Positions 28,667 to 39,188 of a stretch of DNA of 64,000 nucleotides are shown piece after piece. The translations under genes and the position numbers were made by a program. The notes below the pieces were generated by a model. That model saw only the letters and a program-made list of their open reading frames with translations, was not told where the DNA came from and did no database searches. Numbering within the stretch: position 1 is the stretch's first letter; every line of letters begins with the position of its first letter. Source of the stretch: Methyloceanibacter sp. wino2 (GTDB taxonomy: Bacteria; Pseudomonadota; Alphaproteobacteria; Rhizobiales; Methyloligellaceae); assembly GCF_003071365.1 (NCBI RefSeq), contig NZ_CP028960.1, positions 434,001-498,000 on the forward strand. The letters are read 5' to 3'.

Positions 28667-30544
28667 TTGAACAAACTCGATCTAATCCGTGGCGCGCCCA
28701 ACGCGGACGGCGGGGCCCTTGCGCCCATTCAGGATTATCTGAACGAGATCCACGCACGCGTCTCGAAAATCGAGGGTGGTGCGCCGGCGGACTATATCCC
28801 CGAGCTTGGCAAGGTCGATCCAAAGCTGTTCGGTATCGCCATCGCCACCGTGGACGGTCAGCTCTACACGGTGGGCGATGCCCGCGTGCCGTTCACGATC
28901 CAATCCGTCTCCAAGCCCTTCATGTACGGCTACGCCCTGCAGCACCACGGGCGTTCGCGCGTCCTGGAGAAGGTCGGCGTGGAGCCGACCGGCGAGGCAT
29001 TCAACTCCATTGTGCTCGACGAGGCCGCCAACCGGCCCTTCAATCCGATGGTGAACGCGGGCGCGATCGCGGTCGCCGAAATGATGCAAGGCGACACGCT
29101 AAAGCAGCGTACCAACAACATGCTCGAATTGTTCTCGAGCCTCGCCGCCCGCAAGATCGAGATCGATGAAGCGGTCTATAAGTCGGAGCTGGCGACGGGC
29201 CATCGCAACCGCGCCATCGCCTACATGATGCTCAACACCGCCATGATCGAGCACGATCCGGAGGAAGTCCTCGAACTCTACTTCCGCCAGTGCGCGCTGA
29301 GCGTCACCGCATGTGATCTCGCGGTCATGGCGGCAACGCTGGCCAATGACGGCACGAACCCCGTCACCGATCACAAGATATTCGACACCCAATATGTGCG
29401 CGACGTGCTCACGGTGATGAACTCTTGCGGCATGTACGACTATGCCGGTGAGTGGGCCTACGAAGTCGGCATGCCGGCCAAGAGCGGCGTATCGGGCTGC
29501 GTCATCGCCGCGATCCCCGGACAGATCGGGATCTGCGTTTACGCGCCCCCGATCGACACGCAGGGAAACAGCGTGCGCGGCATCGCCGTGTGCCAGGATA
29601 TGTCGCGGGAATTCCAGCTCCACTCCTTCTACAACCACACCAACGTCCGCAGCGTCCTCCGACGGGATTACCGCGCCGACATGGTTCGCTCGAACCGGCT
29701 GCGCACGCTGGAAGAGCGTACGCTCCTCGCGGAGGAAGGGCACAAGATCGCCGTGCTCGAGGCGCAAGGCGCCCTCTTCTTCGGCTCGACGGAGCAACTG
29801 TTGCGCAAGCTGACCGAGCTCGCCAAGGACTCGAAATACATCGTCGTCGACTTCAAGCGCGTACACCATGCCGACAACGCGGCGTGCAAACTGATCGGCC
29901 GGGCGGTGCGCGCGATGGCGAAGAGCGACACGGAGCTCGTCTTTGCGTCCATCGACAACGAGGGATCACTCGACCGGCTGACGCGCGTGCTGGCCGAGAC
30001 GGCGGAAGGACACGCTTTGCGCCAGTTCCGCGATGCGGACGCCGCGCTGGAGTGGTGCGAGGATCAGCTTCTCACCGGCAAAGGCTCCAGCACCGGCACC
30101 AAGTTCTCGCTCAATCAGATCAACCTGTTCGACGGTCTCACGCCCGAAGAATGCCGTTTGGTCGAAGGGATCGTGCGGCCGCTCGTCTTCGACAAGGGCG
30201 ACGTCATCATGCGCGAGGGCGATCCCGCCAAACTCTTCTTCGTGCTGGCGCGCGGCACGGTCAGTGTCGAGATCAAGCTCCACGACAAGCCGGGCCGTCA
30301 TAAGCGCGTGGCCTCGATCGGGCCGGGCCTGACCTTCGGCGAGATGGCGCTGCTCGACGGCGGTACACGCTCCGCCGACGTGATCGCGAACGAGAAGGTG
30401 ATCTGCTACGGGCTCGGCGTCGAAGAGTTGCACGAGTTGGCCGAAGAGCATCCCAACGTGATGATCACTATTCTCGGCAATCTGACGCGCGAATTCTCCG
30501 AGCGTCTCCGTCACGCCAACGAGGAAATCAGCGTCCTGGAATAA
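28667..30544 (+). CDS. glsA: Glutaminase fused to STAS and cyclic-nucleotide-binding domains
   Basis: Three-domain protein of about 625 residues. Part one (to about residue 320) is a serine-dependent glutaminase that hydrolyses glutamine to glutamate and ammonia. It has the SxxK motif in QSVSKPF, plus NPMVNAGAIAV, KSGVSGCVIA and the catalytic Tyr region ALQHHG. Part two (about 350-450) is a STAS domain (HKIAVLEAQGALFFGSTEQL, DFKRVHHADNAACKL). Part three (about 480-625) is a cyclic-nucleotide-binding domain (FDKGDVIMREGDPAKLFFVL, GLTFGEMALLDGGTRSADV with the FGE-A and R-S phosphate-binding pattern). The TTG at 28667 is preferred because GGGGAGA lies 8 nt before it; a GTG ten codons upstream (28637) is the alternative. 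The layout suggests control of glutaminase by a cyclic nucleotide or by a partner docking on STAS, which is inference. Confidence 0.92.
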   Translation: MNKLDLIRGAPNADGGALAPIQDYLNEIHARVSKIEGGAPADYIPELGKVDPKLFGIAIATVDGQLYTVGDARVPFTIQSVSKPFMYGYALQHHGRSRVLEKVGVEPTGEAFNSIVLDEAANRPFNPMVNAGAIAVAEMMQGDTLKQRTNNMLELFSSLAARKIEIDEAVYKSELATGHRNRAIAYMMLNTAMIEHDPEEVLELYFRQCALSVTACDLAVMAATLANDGTNPVTDHKIFDTQYVRDVLTVMNSCGMYDYAGEWAYEVGMPAKSGVSGCVIAAIPGQIGICVYAPPIDTQGNSVRGIAVCQDMSREFQLHSFYNHTNVRSVLRRDYRADMVRSNRLRTLEERTLLAEEGHKIAVLEAQGALFFGSTEQLLRKLTELAKDSKYIVVDFKRVHHADNAACKLIGRAVRAMAKSDTELVFASIDNEGSLDRLTRVLAETAEGHALRQFRDADAALEWCEDQLLTGKGSSTGTKFSLNQINLFDGLTPEECRLVEGIVRPLVFDKGDVIMREGDPAKLFFVLARGTVSVEIKLHDKPGRHKRVASIGPGLTFGEMALLDGGTRSADVIANEKVICYGLGVEELHELAEEHPNVMITILGNLTREFSERLRHANEEISVLE

Positions 30545-30568
30545 GGCTCCGACCGGGGCTCCCTGCTC

Positions 30569-32536
30569 CTAGGCAGCCGGCGCGTGAACCTTGTCGGGAG
30601 CGGCGCGCGGCTCGTTGGACGGCGTCAGGGGTACGCTGAGCTCCACATAGAGTCCGGACTTGCGAAACTCGGTCTTGGTCTCGCCGCCGAGATTGTGGCG
30701 TATGCCCTGATCGATGAGCTGCGATCCGAACCCTTTCCGGGCCGTGGGCTTCTGCACGAGAGGAGCGCCCTTCTCTTCCCAGACGAGGACGAGCCGGTTT
30801 CGCCGCTGCGTCTTCCAGGCGACGTTCAGCTGACCATCGTTCTGCGACAGCGCACCGTATTTCACTGCGTTGGTGGCGAGCTCGTGCAGCGTCATGGCGA
30901 GGATCGAGGTGCATTGCGGCGGCAGCAGCACGTCGGACCCCTTGATCACGACCTTCGGTCCGCCCTCGCGCTTGTAGGGCTCGAGCTCACGTTCCACCAT
31001 CGCCTTCAGGCTCGCGCCGGACCATTGAGATTCGAGCAGCAGATCGTGCGCCCGGTGCAAGGCGCGCAAGCGCTCGGCCAATGTGCGGGCCATGGTTTGC
31101 GTCGTCGGGTCCTTGGCCTGGCGCAGGCTGGCCTGGACGAGCGACTGAACGATCGCCAGCGCGTTCTTCACCCGGTGGTTCAGTTCGCCGACCAGCATGG
31201 TTTGGCGCTGCGCCGTGCGCCGCCGCTCGGTGACGTCGCGGAACACGAGCACGGCGCCGGCGAGTGAGCCGTCCTGCCCGATGATCGGGGCGCCCGAATG
31301 CTCCACGGGGAGTTCGCGATCGTCGCGCGTCAAAAGCATGGCGCCGGACTCCATACGGGACACCTCGCGCTCGCGGAGCGCTCTCAGAGCCGGGTCGTCG
31401 ACGGGTTTGCGCGTCTCCTCGTCCACGACACGGAACACGACCCAGATCGGCCGCCCGCGCGCTTCCGCCGCCGGCCAGCCCGTCAGTTCCTCGGCGACCC
31501 TGTTGAGCAGCAGCACGCTTCCGCTCGGGTCCGTCGCGATCACGCCGTCGCCGATCGAGCCCAATGTCGTCGAGAGCCATTCGCGTTGGCCGCGCAAATC
31601 CATGAGCGCCACCTGCCTGCCGCTATCGGCCCTGCGCACGGCCCCAAGCGCCGTCCAGGCGAACAGAGCGAGCACGACAATGCTGGCCACGGCAAAGATG
31701 ACGAGGGTCGCGGCGCTGTCGTAGAGCGCGTTGACCTCGGCCTCCCGCGCGAACCATCCCAGCACGGGCGGGACGGTCAAAATCCCCGGCAGGAGCCGGC
31801 GCAGCATCTCGCCCGCGGGAGACTGCTCCAGAATCGCGGACGCAATGCCCCGTTCCGGGGACGCCAAGATCAGCCCTGTCGCCAGCAAGACGAACGCGAT
31901 CACGCCATAGACCGTGAGCCGCATAAACGGAAACGGATCGCCGTCCATGTCGACGCCATAGGCCGCACCCGTCACCACGAGCAGAACCTGGGCGAGCAAG
32001 ACGAGCGTCAAGACTTGGCTGAGGACCGAGGGCGCCACCCGGTGATGCTCGGCATAGAACAACGCCACGCCGAACAGGATGAGCGCCACCACGATCCCGG
32101 GCGACGTCCCTTCGGGGACCGGCAGCGGCGCGGGCGGCGCGGCTTGAGCAAAGGAGAACTCATGGCTCAACTGAGCCTGCGGGATGGCCTCCTCCGGAAT
32201 CAGAAACGTATTCAGCCCGATGTCGCCGAAGGCCGCCTGGCCGAGCATCAAGAGCCCGAACAAGGCCAGCACGAGGCCGATGGTTCGCGAGAGGAAGCGG
32301 ATCCGCTTGTAGGTGAAGCATAAGAGGCCGAGGCCTGCGAGGATGACGCCGATGGCCGCGATGGGGGGCATGCCGGCCAGGCTCGGCAGGAAGCGCTCTG
32401 GCAAGATGCCGATCCATGCCGCCAGCACGACCTCGCCGATGACGCAGACCAATACGGCCGCGAACCGGGCATAGGTTTCGCAAGCTTGCACTGTCTTCGA
32501 CTGAGGCAGCACGATCTTACTGGACGCCGCCGTCAC
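30569..32536 (-). CDS. Membrane-bound PAS sensor histidine kinase of the HWE/HisKA_2 group
   Basis: Protein of 655 residues. The N-terminal third holds eight or so hydrophobic segments (about residues 20-300) with periplasmic or cytoplasmic loops. A PAS domain follows (about 320-440: [28 protein letters not shown]). The kinase core is of the HWE/HisKA_2 type, with phospho-acceptor His in [17 protein letters not shown]-box [14 protein letters not shown], the Trp-Glu of LVWEEKG and G-box GFGSQLI. No response regulator is encoded nearby, so it is an orphan. HWE kinases in alphaproteobacteria often feed the PhyR general stress pathway or single-domain regulators. It reads convergently with the glutaminase fusion gene, 24 nt away. 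Confidence 0.9.
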   Translation of the reverse strand: MTAASSKIVLPQSKTVQACETYARFAAVLVCVIGEVVLAAWIGILPERFLPSLAGMPPIAAIGVILAGLGLLCFTYKRIRFLSRTIGLVLALFGLLMLGQAAFGDIGLNTFLIPEEAIPQAQLSHEFSFAQAAPPAPLPVPEGTSPGIVVALILFGVALFYAEHHRVAPSVLSQVLTLVLLAQVLLVVTGAAYGVDMDGDPFPFMRLTVYGVIAFVLLATGLILASPERGIASAILEQSPAGEMLRRLLPGILTVPPVLGWFAREAEVNALYDSAATLVIFAVASIVVLALFAWTALGAVRRADSGRQVALMDLRGQREWLSTTLGSIGDGVIATDPSGSVLLLNRVAEELTGWPAAEARGRPIWVVFRVVDEETRKPVDDPALRALREREVSRMESGAMLLTRDDRELPVEHSGAPIIGQDGSLAGAVLVFRDVTERRRTAQRQTMLVGELNHRVKNALAIVQSLVQASLRQAKDPTTQTMARTLAERLRALHRAHDLLLESQWSGASLKAMVERELEPYKREGGPKVVIKGSDVLLPPQCTSILAMTLHELATNAVKYGALSQNDGQLNVAWKTQRRNRLVLVWEEKGAPLVQKPTARKGFGSQLIDQGIRHNLGGETKTEFRKSGLYVELSVPLTPSNEPRAAPDKVHAPAA

Positions 32537-32740
32537 ACATCCTCCTCGTCAGGCGCCTTGGCCTTTCCGGCCCGCGCGCCCTCACCGCCATTGTGGCGAT
32601 CTTCGCCACATCCCAGGTTCTCTCATCCCTCGCCGCAATGGTATAGCGTTAGGCTCAGATTGTCCGGTCGTTGGCAGGCCAAGGATTCCAGAAACCTGCT
32701 CCTCGACCAATCTCCAAGTTACAAAAAGGAAATCTCGCTC

Positions 32741-34162
32741 ATGTCTGCAGCCGACGCCCCGAAATCCTCGTCCGCACCGCGTACGGAGACGGACGCCTTT
32801 GGGCCGATAGAGGTCCCCGGCGACCGCTATTGGGGCGCGCAGACCCAGCGTTCGCGCCAAAATTTCCAGATCGGCGACGAACGGATGCCGGAGCCCATGA
32901 TCCGCGCCATGGCCCTGGTCAAGAAGGCCGCGGCGCTCACGAATCAGGAGCTCGGGCGCCTCGATTCCAAGCTAGCCGATGCCATCGCGACCGCGGCGAC
33001 CGAAATCATCGACGGCAAGATGGAAGGGCATTTCCCGCTCGTGGTCTGGCAGACCGGGTCCGGTACCCAGACCAACATGAACCTCAACGAGGTCATCGCG
33101 AACAGGGCCAGCGAGATCCTCGGCGGAGAATTGGGCACCAAGAAGCCGGTTCATCCGAACGACCACGTCAATATGGGCCAATCCTCGAACGACACGTTCC
33201 CGACGGCAATGCACGTGGCCGCGGCCGAGGAGATCGCCTACCGGCTGGATCCGGCCCTGTCCCGGCTCTACGCCGCCCTCAAGGAAAAAGCCGAGTCCTT
33301 TCAGGACATTCTGAAGATCGGCCGAACGCATATGCAAGATGCGACGCCGCTTACCCTCGGCCAGGAGTTCGGCGGCTATGCGGCCCAGATCGACCTCGGC
33401 ATCAAGCGGCTCAAGATGACCCTGCCCGGCCTCTACGCGCTGGCCCAGGGCGGCACGGCCGTCGGCACAGGACTGAACAGCCATCCGGACTTCGCGGACA
33501 TCTTCGCCCGCAAGATGGCGGAACTGACGAAGCTTCCCTTTGTTCCGGCCGAGAACAAGTTCGAGGCGCTGGCCGGCAACGACGCCTATGTGTTCACCCA
33601 TGGCGCCCTGACGGCCGTCGCAACCGCCATGTTCAAGATCGCCAACGACATTCGCTTGCTCGGATCGGGACCGCGCTCAGGTCTGGGCGAGTTGCTGTTG
33701 CCGGAGAACGAACCCGGCTCGTCGATCATGCCGGGCAAGGTCAACCCGACCCAGTGCGAGGCGGTCACCATGGTCTGCGCCCGCGTGTTCGGGAACGAGA
33801 CCACCGTCGCCTTCGCGGGCAGCCAGGGGCATTTCGAACTCAACGTGTTCAAACCGGTCCTGACCTACGCGCTTCTCCAGTCGGTGCGGCTCCTGGCTGA
33901 TGTGGCCGACAGCTTCAACAAGAACTGCGTGGTCGGCATCAAAGCCAACCGGGAACGCATCACGGAGCATATGGAGCGGTCCCTGATGCTGGTGACCGCG
34001 CTTGCGCCTCATATCGGCTACGACAACGCGAGCGAGATCGCGAAGACCGCGCACAAGAACGGCACCACGCTGAAGGAAGAGGCCGTGCGGCTCGGTCATG
34101 TCGAGGAGGAGGATTTCGACAGGCTCGTCCGCCCGGAGGAGATGGTCGCTCCGAAAAAGTAG
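32741..34162 (+). CDS. fumC: Class II fumarate hydratase
   Basis: Iron-independent fumarase of the citric acid cycle (fumarate + water to malate), 473 residues, normal for FumC. The family signature [16 protein letters not shown] contains the mobile catalytic loop, and [37 protein letters not shown] and [16 protein letters not shown] (in outline) form the active site. The ATG at 32741 has AAAAAGGAAA about 8 nt before it. The frame is open 85 codons upstream, but that part has no similarity and lacks a start signal. The sensor kinase gene is divergent from it. Confidence 0.98.
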   Translation: MSAADAPKSSSAPRTETDAFGPIEVPGDRYWGAQTQRSRQNFQIGDERMPEPMIRAMALVKKAAALTNQELGRLDSKLADAIATAATEIIDGKMEGHFPLVVWQTGSGTQTNMNLNEVIANRASEILGGELGTKKPVHPNDHVNMGQSSNDTFPTAMHVAAAEEIAYRLDPALSRLYAALKEKAESFQDILKIGRTHMQDATPLTLGQEFGGYAAQIDLGIKRLKMTLPGLYALAQGGTAVGTGLNSHPDFADIFARKMAELTKLPFVPAENKFEALAGNDAYVFTHGALTAVATAMFKIANDIRLLGSGPRSGLGELLLPENEPGSSIMPGKVNPTQCEAVTMVCARVFGNETTVAFAGSQGHFELNVFKPVLTYALLQSVRLLADVADSFNKNCVVGIKANRERITEHMERSLMLVTALAPHIGYDNASEIAKTAHKNGTTLKEEAVRLGHVEEEDFDRLVRPEEMVAPKK

Positions 34163-34175
34163 CGGCTCCGCACCG

Positions 34176-34421
34176 ATGGCCAATGCCCGCAACAAGCGCT
34201 CGCTCACCATCGCCCGGCACCGGACCAGCGTCTCACTGGAAGAACCGTTCTGGGACGCGTTGGCGGAACTGGCGCGCGATCAGGGCAAGTCGATCGCGGC
34301 GCTCGTCGGCGAAATCGATCTGGAACGAACCGAACGGGGCGACGGGACCAGCCTGTCGGCCGCGCTGCGCCTCTACGTGCTGGCGCGCATGAAAGAGGCG
34401 CGCAAACCCGAGACCTCCTAG
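34176..34421 (+). CDS. Ribbon-helix-helix (RHH_4-type) protein
   Basis: Protein of 81 residues. KRSLTIARHRTSVSLEEPFW followed by DALAELARDQGKSIAALVGEID matches the short RHH_4-type ribbon-helix-helix family common in alphaproteobacteria, with the antiparallel strand TSVSLEE and two helices. Such proteins may bind DNA as dimers or act by protein contacts; this group is mostly uncharacterised. It starts 13 nt after the fumC stop and is probably cotranscribed with it. The frame is open further upstream within fumC, but the ATG at 34176 begins the conserved part. Confidence 0.8.
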   Translation: MANARNKRSLTIARHRTSVSLEEPFWDALAELARDQGKSIAALVGEIDLERTERGDGTSLSAALRLYVLARMKEARKPETS

Positions 34422-34431
34422 ACGCTGCCGC

Positions 34432-37400
34432 TTAGCGGCCGCCGAAGAGGCCACCGAATGGGCCATAGTTCCGGCGCCAGTCGTCGCGCCGGGACCGGCG
34501 GATCACGCGCCGGCGCCTCTGCTGCGGTGGCGCAGCGACGGGCGGTTCCTCCGCCTCGGCGTCTTCCGCTATCGTCCCGTCCTCGAGAAGATCCGCGATA
34601 GGATCGCCCGGCTCGGCATTGTCGTTGGCCGGTGCGTGGGTCGGCAGCGGCGGCAGAAATTCGTGGGGGACAGACGCGGCCGCATTCGCTTCAGTCGCGG
34701 TGCTGGCTTGGGCTGCGGCGGCTGCGGCTTTCGCCTCAGCCTCGATACGTTCCCGCTCCGCGCGCTCCGCCGCGGCGCGTGCCTCTGCTGCCACGCGTGC
34801 CGCGGCAGCCTGCTCTGCGGCTGCTCTTGCCTCCGCTGCTGCCTTGGCTTCGGCGGCTGCTCTCGCTTCGGCCGCCGCTCTTTCCTGCGCGGCTTTCTCG
34901 GCCGCAGCTTGGGCTTCCGCGGCAGCGCGCTTGGCCGCCTCCAATTCTGCTGCGGCTTTCGCTTCTGCGGCCGCGCGGGCTTCGGCGGCGGCGCGGGCTT
35001 CCGCCTCGGCGCGCGCCTCATCGGCCGCACGCTCTTCTGCCGCCGCGCGTTGATCGGCTGCTTCAGCCGCCGCGGCCCTCTCTGCCGCAGCTTGCTCGGC
35101 AGCTGCTTTCTGGGCAGCAGCCTCTGCTTCTTGCGCCGCCTGTTCCTGAGCTGCCCGTTCCGCGGCAGCCTTTTGTTCTGCGGCGCGCGCTTCCGCCTCG
35201 GCTGTTTCGCGCGCAGCCCTCTCCGCAGCCTCCTTCTCGGCGGCTATGCGGGCCGCTTCAGCGCGTTCGGCAGCGGCTTTCGCTGCAGCATCCGCCGCAG
35301 CCTTTTCAGCAGCTTCTCTTTCAGCTGCTTCCTTGGCGGCTGCTTCTCGCGCTGCTGCTTCCTTGGCCGCTGCCGCTGCCTGAGCGTCGGCAGGCGCGCG
35401 GCCCCCTGAGACGTCGAGCGACTCAAGCCGTTCAACGTCTTCCCGCAGGCGATCGATGGTGAGCTTGTTCTCGATTGCGGCCGTGCCGACCGCCGGCGAG
35501 ATGGTGCCCGCGTTGTCGAGCGGACCGGCAAAGACCACTGTCAGCGGCGGCACGTTCGCGGCGCGCGCAGAGGTCAGACGCATCTGCCATTCGCTGTCGA
35601 GCTTGAGACCAACGAGATCCACATAGGTCTTGAGCGCCGTCTCGACGTCCTTGCTTACAAGACTCGCCGGTGCGAAGCGCACGGTGCCGTTCTTCACCTC
35701 AAAGTTCAGCGTGGCAGGTTCGAAGGCGTAGCGCCCTTGTCGGAGCTCGCCCCGAATTCGCTCGGCATCGGCGTCGATCTGTTCGGCGGTGGCGGCCACA
35801 TTGCTCGCCGCCGCCTTGGCCGCAATCTGCCGCAAGGGCGCCGCGGTGAACGAGGTCAGTTCGCCCGCCCCAAGCGTCAGGACACCGTTACCCCCGAGGT
35901 CGGCGACAATGCCGGGTGGGCTCAGACCATCGCCTGCGACATCGAACGATAGATCGAATGCGCCTTTAGCAAGCGGCGCACCCGCGATCGCCTCGCTCAA
36001 GGCGGCAAGGCTGCCTTGCTTGAGATCGGCTCTTGCCGTCAGTGCCGCGCGGCTGCCACGGGGCGAAAGCGTACCCGACCCTGTAAGCGTGCCGCCGTAC
36101 AAGCCGCCATCGATGGACTCGATGGCCAGCGTCCCGCGATCGACCTTTGCCTTGAGCTTTCCGTCGGATAATTGGAACGGCTCGCCGAGCGACAAAGTCT
36201 TGGCGCTGAGCGCGAGGCTGCCTTCCGCCTTTTCGAGAAGTCCGAGTGCGAGTCCACGTGCGGGCCAGACCGTCGCCGCATCGCCGTCGACGGAGCCCAG
36301 CATCTCCTCGGTGGACTCGGCCCGTTCCCAGGCCACGAGGAGGCCCATCAGCGCGGGAACAGAAATGCGCTCCGCCCGCGCCGTGATGTCGAACGCGGTG
36401 ACGTCGCCCGTGCGGTCGAAATGCGCGGCGCCCTCGATCGGCTGCTCCATGACCGTCGCCTTGACCTGCTCGAGATCGACCTTGCCGGACGCAGCCGCGA
36501 CGTTGGCGTTGACCGACAGCGGTACACCCAACGCACTCGGCGGCGGGTCGAGGCCCAGCAAGGGTAGCGCCAGGCTCGCATCCGTCGTCGCGACGGAGCC
36601 GAAGCCGTTCAGCGTCGTCCCGTCATCTTTCAGAGCCCCGATGCCCTCGAACGCGAGCTGCAGGGCGGTGGTTTCCAGGGCGGCACGGCCGGAGAGTTGC
36701 TGGCTCGGGATGCCGGCGGCCTTGATGGACAGCGTGCCCTCCCCACCCGCGGCCTCGGCGAGCCGGTCTTGGGGAAGATCCGGGAACCAGAGGACGAGAA
36801 GCGCCTGCGGCCGCTCGCCCATAACGCTGCCCGAAATGTCGATCTCGGCGTCGCGGGGGTTCGCCAGCGTGCCTTTTGCCTTGGCGACGACCGCGAGATC
36901 AGACCCGCCGACCTGGCCGCTCAGTTCGAGCGATGCGTCCGTCGCTTCGCCCACGCGCGCGGCGACCAGTGCGGCCCTGACATCGAAGGGGGCCAGCGCC
37001 GAGAAATGTTCAGACTTCACGACACGGTTCCCAAAGCCGACAAGGCCAGCGAGCGCCCGCAGGTTGTCGGTGCTCTGCGCCTGCAGCGACAAATCGATCT
37101 GGCCCGACGGTGCCTCCGACACACTGACGATCCGCCCTTTGGCGTCGAGGGTCATGGCGCCAGGCGCGATGAACGCCAGCGACCGGACGTCGAGATCGCC
37201 ATCGGTGAGAGAGAGTTCCGCATCGAGCCGGCCCGGCGTGATGTCGGGCAGCAGGAGTTCGCCGATCTCCAAGCGCGCATGCACCTCGTCGCCACGCAGC
37301 TGCCTGAGAAGGCTCGCGCCTTCGGAAGGGGCTTGCGGCGTGGCTTCGCCGTTCTGCGACGGCAGCCAGGCGGACCAGATCGGCTCGCCGCCGAGCGTTT

Positions 37401-39038
37401 CGCGCAAGTCGAGACGCTCGCTTCTGAGATCGATGTTGATGAGATTGGTCTCGCCAGACCGGTAGAGGAAGTTGCCGCCGAACGGCGTACCGCTTACGGC
37501 GCCGTTGGCATTCGAGAGGACGACCTCGCCCTCGCCCACCTTGGCATCCGCGGAAAGAGAAAAGTCGCCGACGAAGGACTGTCCGGTGATGGCGCGATCG
37601 CCGGCCGCCCAGCGCGTCAGCGCCCGCAAGCCGGAGCCGTCGATCGAGGCCGGTCCCTCGAAGAGCGGCCCCGACTCGCCCTTGCGCAAGGATCCGGATG
37701 CCGAGACCCGGTTCTCACCGGGGAGCGTTGCATTCAGCTTCTCGATGGCGACGCCCCCGTCGGTGCTTGCGAGTTCGAGCGCGAGCCCGCCGGCGAGATC
37801 GCCGCCAAGGCCTGCCTGTTCCACATCGAGGGACAGCGTCCCCTGCCCGACCTTCGCAGCCTCGTCCAAGACCCAGTCGGCGAACATGCGCACGACCGCC
37901 GCAGGCGCAGGCCGATTGTCGGTCCCGGCCGCGCCGAACAGCGCGTCGAAATCGATCCAGCGTGCCGCCAATGTCGCGTCCGCCTTGAACGGCGGCCGGA
38001 AGTCGAGCGCGACGTCGCCTTTCAGAATTTGCGGCCGTCCGGACGCATGGAGTGTGAGCTCGAAACCGGTCAGTTCGGCGTGGTCCGGCGTGGCGCTGAG
38101 GGGTCCCTTCACTTCGAGGAAGGAGGTGGCATCGCGGAGGCCGCGCGGCGCGGTCTCTTCCGTCACGACCTCCGGGTCCACTTCGCTTACCGGCTCCGTG
38201 GCCGGCTCGATATAGATCTCGCCTTCTTCCAGCACCGGCTCCGGCTCGGCGTCGCCTTGTGCAGGTTCGTCCGCGTTCAATGTCTCGAATTTCGAGACGC
38301 GCATGATGAAAGTGCCGTCATAGGCGGGCACGGTGCGCAGGCCCGAGATGCTGCCGTCCAATTGATAAGACGCCGAGCGGTCGGGATCCCGCAGCGCCGT
38401 CTTGACCCGGAACTTGCCGCTGTCGTCGATGATGCCCGTCGAGAAACGGATGGACTGGGACCTGCCCTCGAAGTCGTAGTCCGCCAAGACCTTGTAGGGT
38501 CCCGCGAGGGACGAGGCGCTCGCCTCACCGTCGATATTCGTAAACACGAAGGCGGGGCCGCCCTCTTTCGAAATCTCCAGCGTCCCGCCGGTCACGCGTA
38601 CGGAGTCGAGCAGCACGTCGCTGGGCACGAACGCCGCGCCCGGCTTGCGCTGTCCGAGATCGCTCCAATTGCCGGTGCCCGTGCCATCGACCTGAAGCCT
38701 CACCGTGGATTGATGATCGTGAGCTCATGCGCCTCGACCTTGCCGGTCAGCAATGTCCCCACGTTGAGCTTGGCCTCGAGGGACGAAGCCTCGAGGAAAG
38801 GTGTGTCCAGGCTGCCGTCGGCATTGGCCACCCTGATGTCGTCGAACTTGAGATATGGCGCGGGCAGCACGATCAGCTGGACCTCGCCGTCCACCTTGAC
38901 GTCGCGGCCCACGAGCTTCGTCATCTGCGCTTCGATCGCGGGACGATAGTCGTCCCAATCGACGAAGAGCGGCGCCGCGAAAAGCGCGCTCAGCACCAAT
39001 ATCAACAGTGCCGTGAGTGTCAGCAGAAACGAATTCAC
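34432..39038 (-). CDS. Giant AsmA-family protein with an Ala/Glu-rich coiled-coil tail, one frameshift
   Basis: Envelope protein of about 1535 residues once one base is restored. A single N-terminal helix (about residues 3-22) leads into an AsmA domain (FVDWDDYRPAIEAQMTKLVG, DGEVQLIVLPAPYLKFDDIR), then long beta-rich repeats of the AsmA/TamB-like bridge type, then AsmA_2-like sequence up to about residue 1210. The frame breaks at 38703 after HELTIINPR: inserting one C in CACCG (plus strand) continues directly into VRLQVDGTGTGNW. The start is a GTG with AGAGAG upstream. Beyond the AsmA part comes a low-complexity tail of roughly 270 residues made almost only of Ala, Glu, Arg and Lys (for example EAAAREAAAKEAAEREAAEK), like TolA domain II. 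The end is Arg-rich (RRRRVIRRSRR). AsmA-like proteins move or organise phospholipids between membranes; the tail is an unusual addition. Confidence 0.88.
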
Positions 39039-39188
39039 CGATCTCTCTGCCTAGGGCTGGGTGTGCCGGCGCATGGTCCCCGTGCAGAACAAAAGGCCAA
39101 GAGCCTTCGAAAGACACTGAGCCAATTGCCGCGTACGCCGTTCCTCTCAATAGTAGCGCAAACCATTCAGGGCCATTGCGGGAAACAC

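Noticed and set aside
34619-35409. Repeated codons suggesting a tandem DNA repeat or CRISPR
   Set aside because: The repeats follow the codon phase of the Ala/Glu-rich tail of the AsmA-like protein and have irregular spacing; no constant repeat with unique spacers.
36697-38949. 750-codon plus-strand frame
   Set aside because: Antisense to the AsmA-like gene. The frame is open because of codon bias; there is no recognisable protein.
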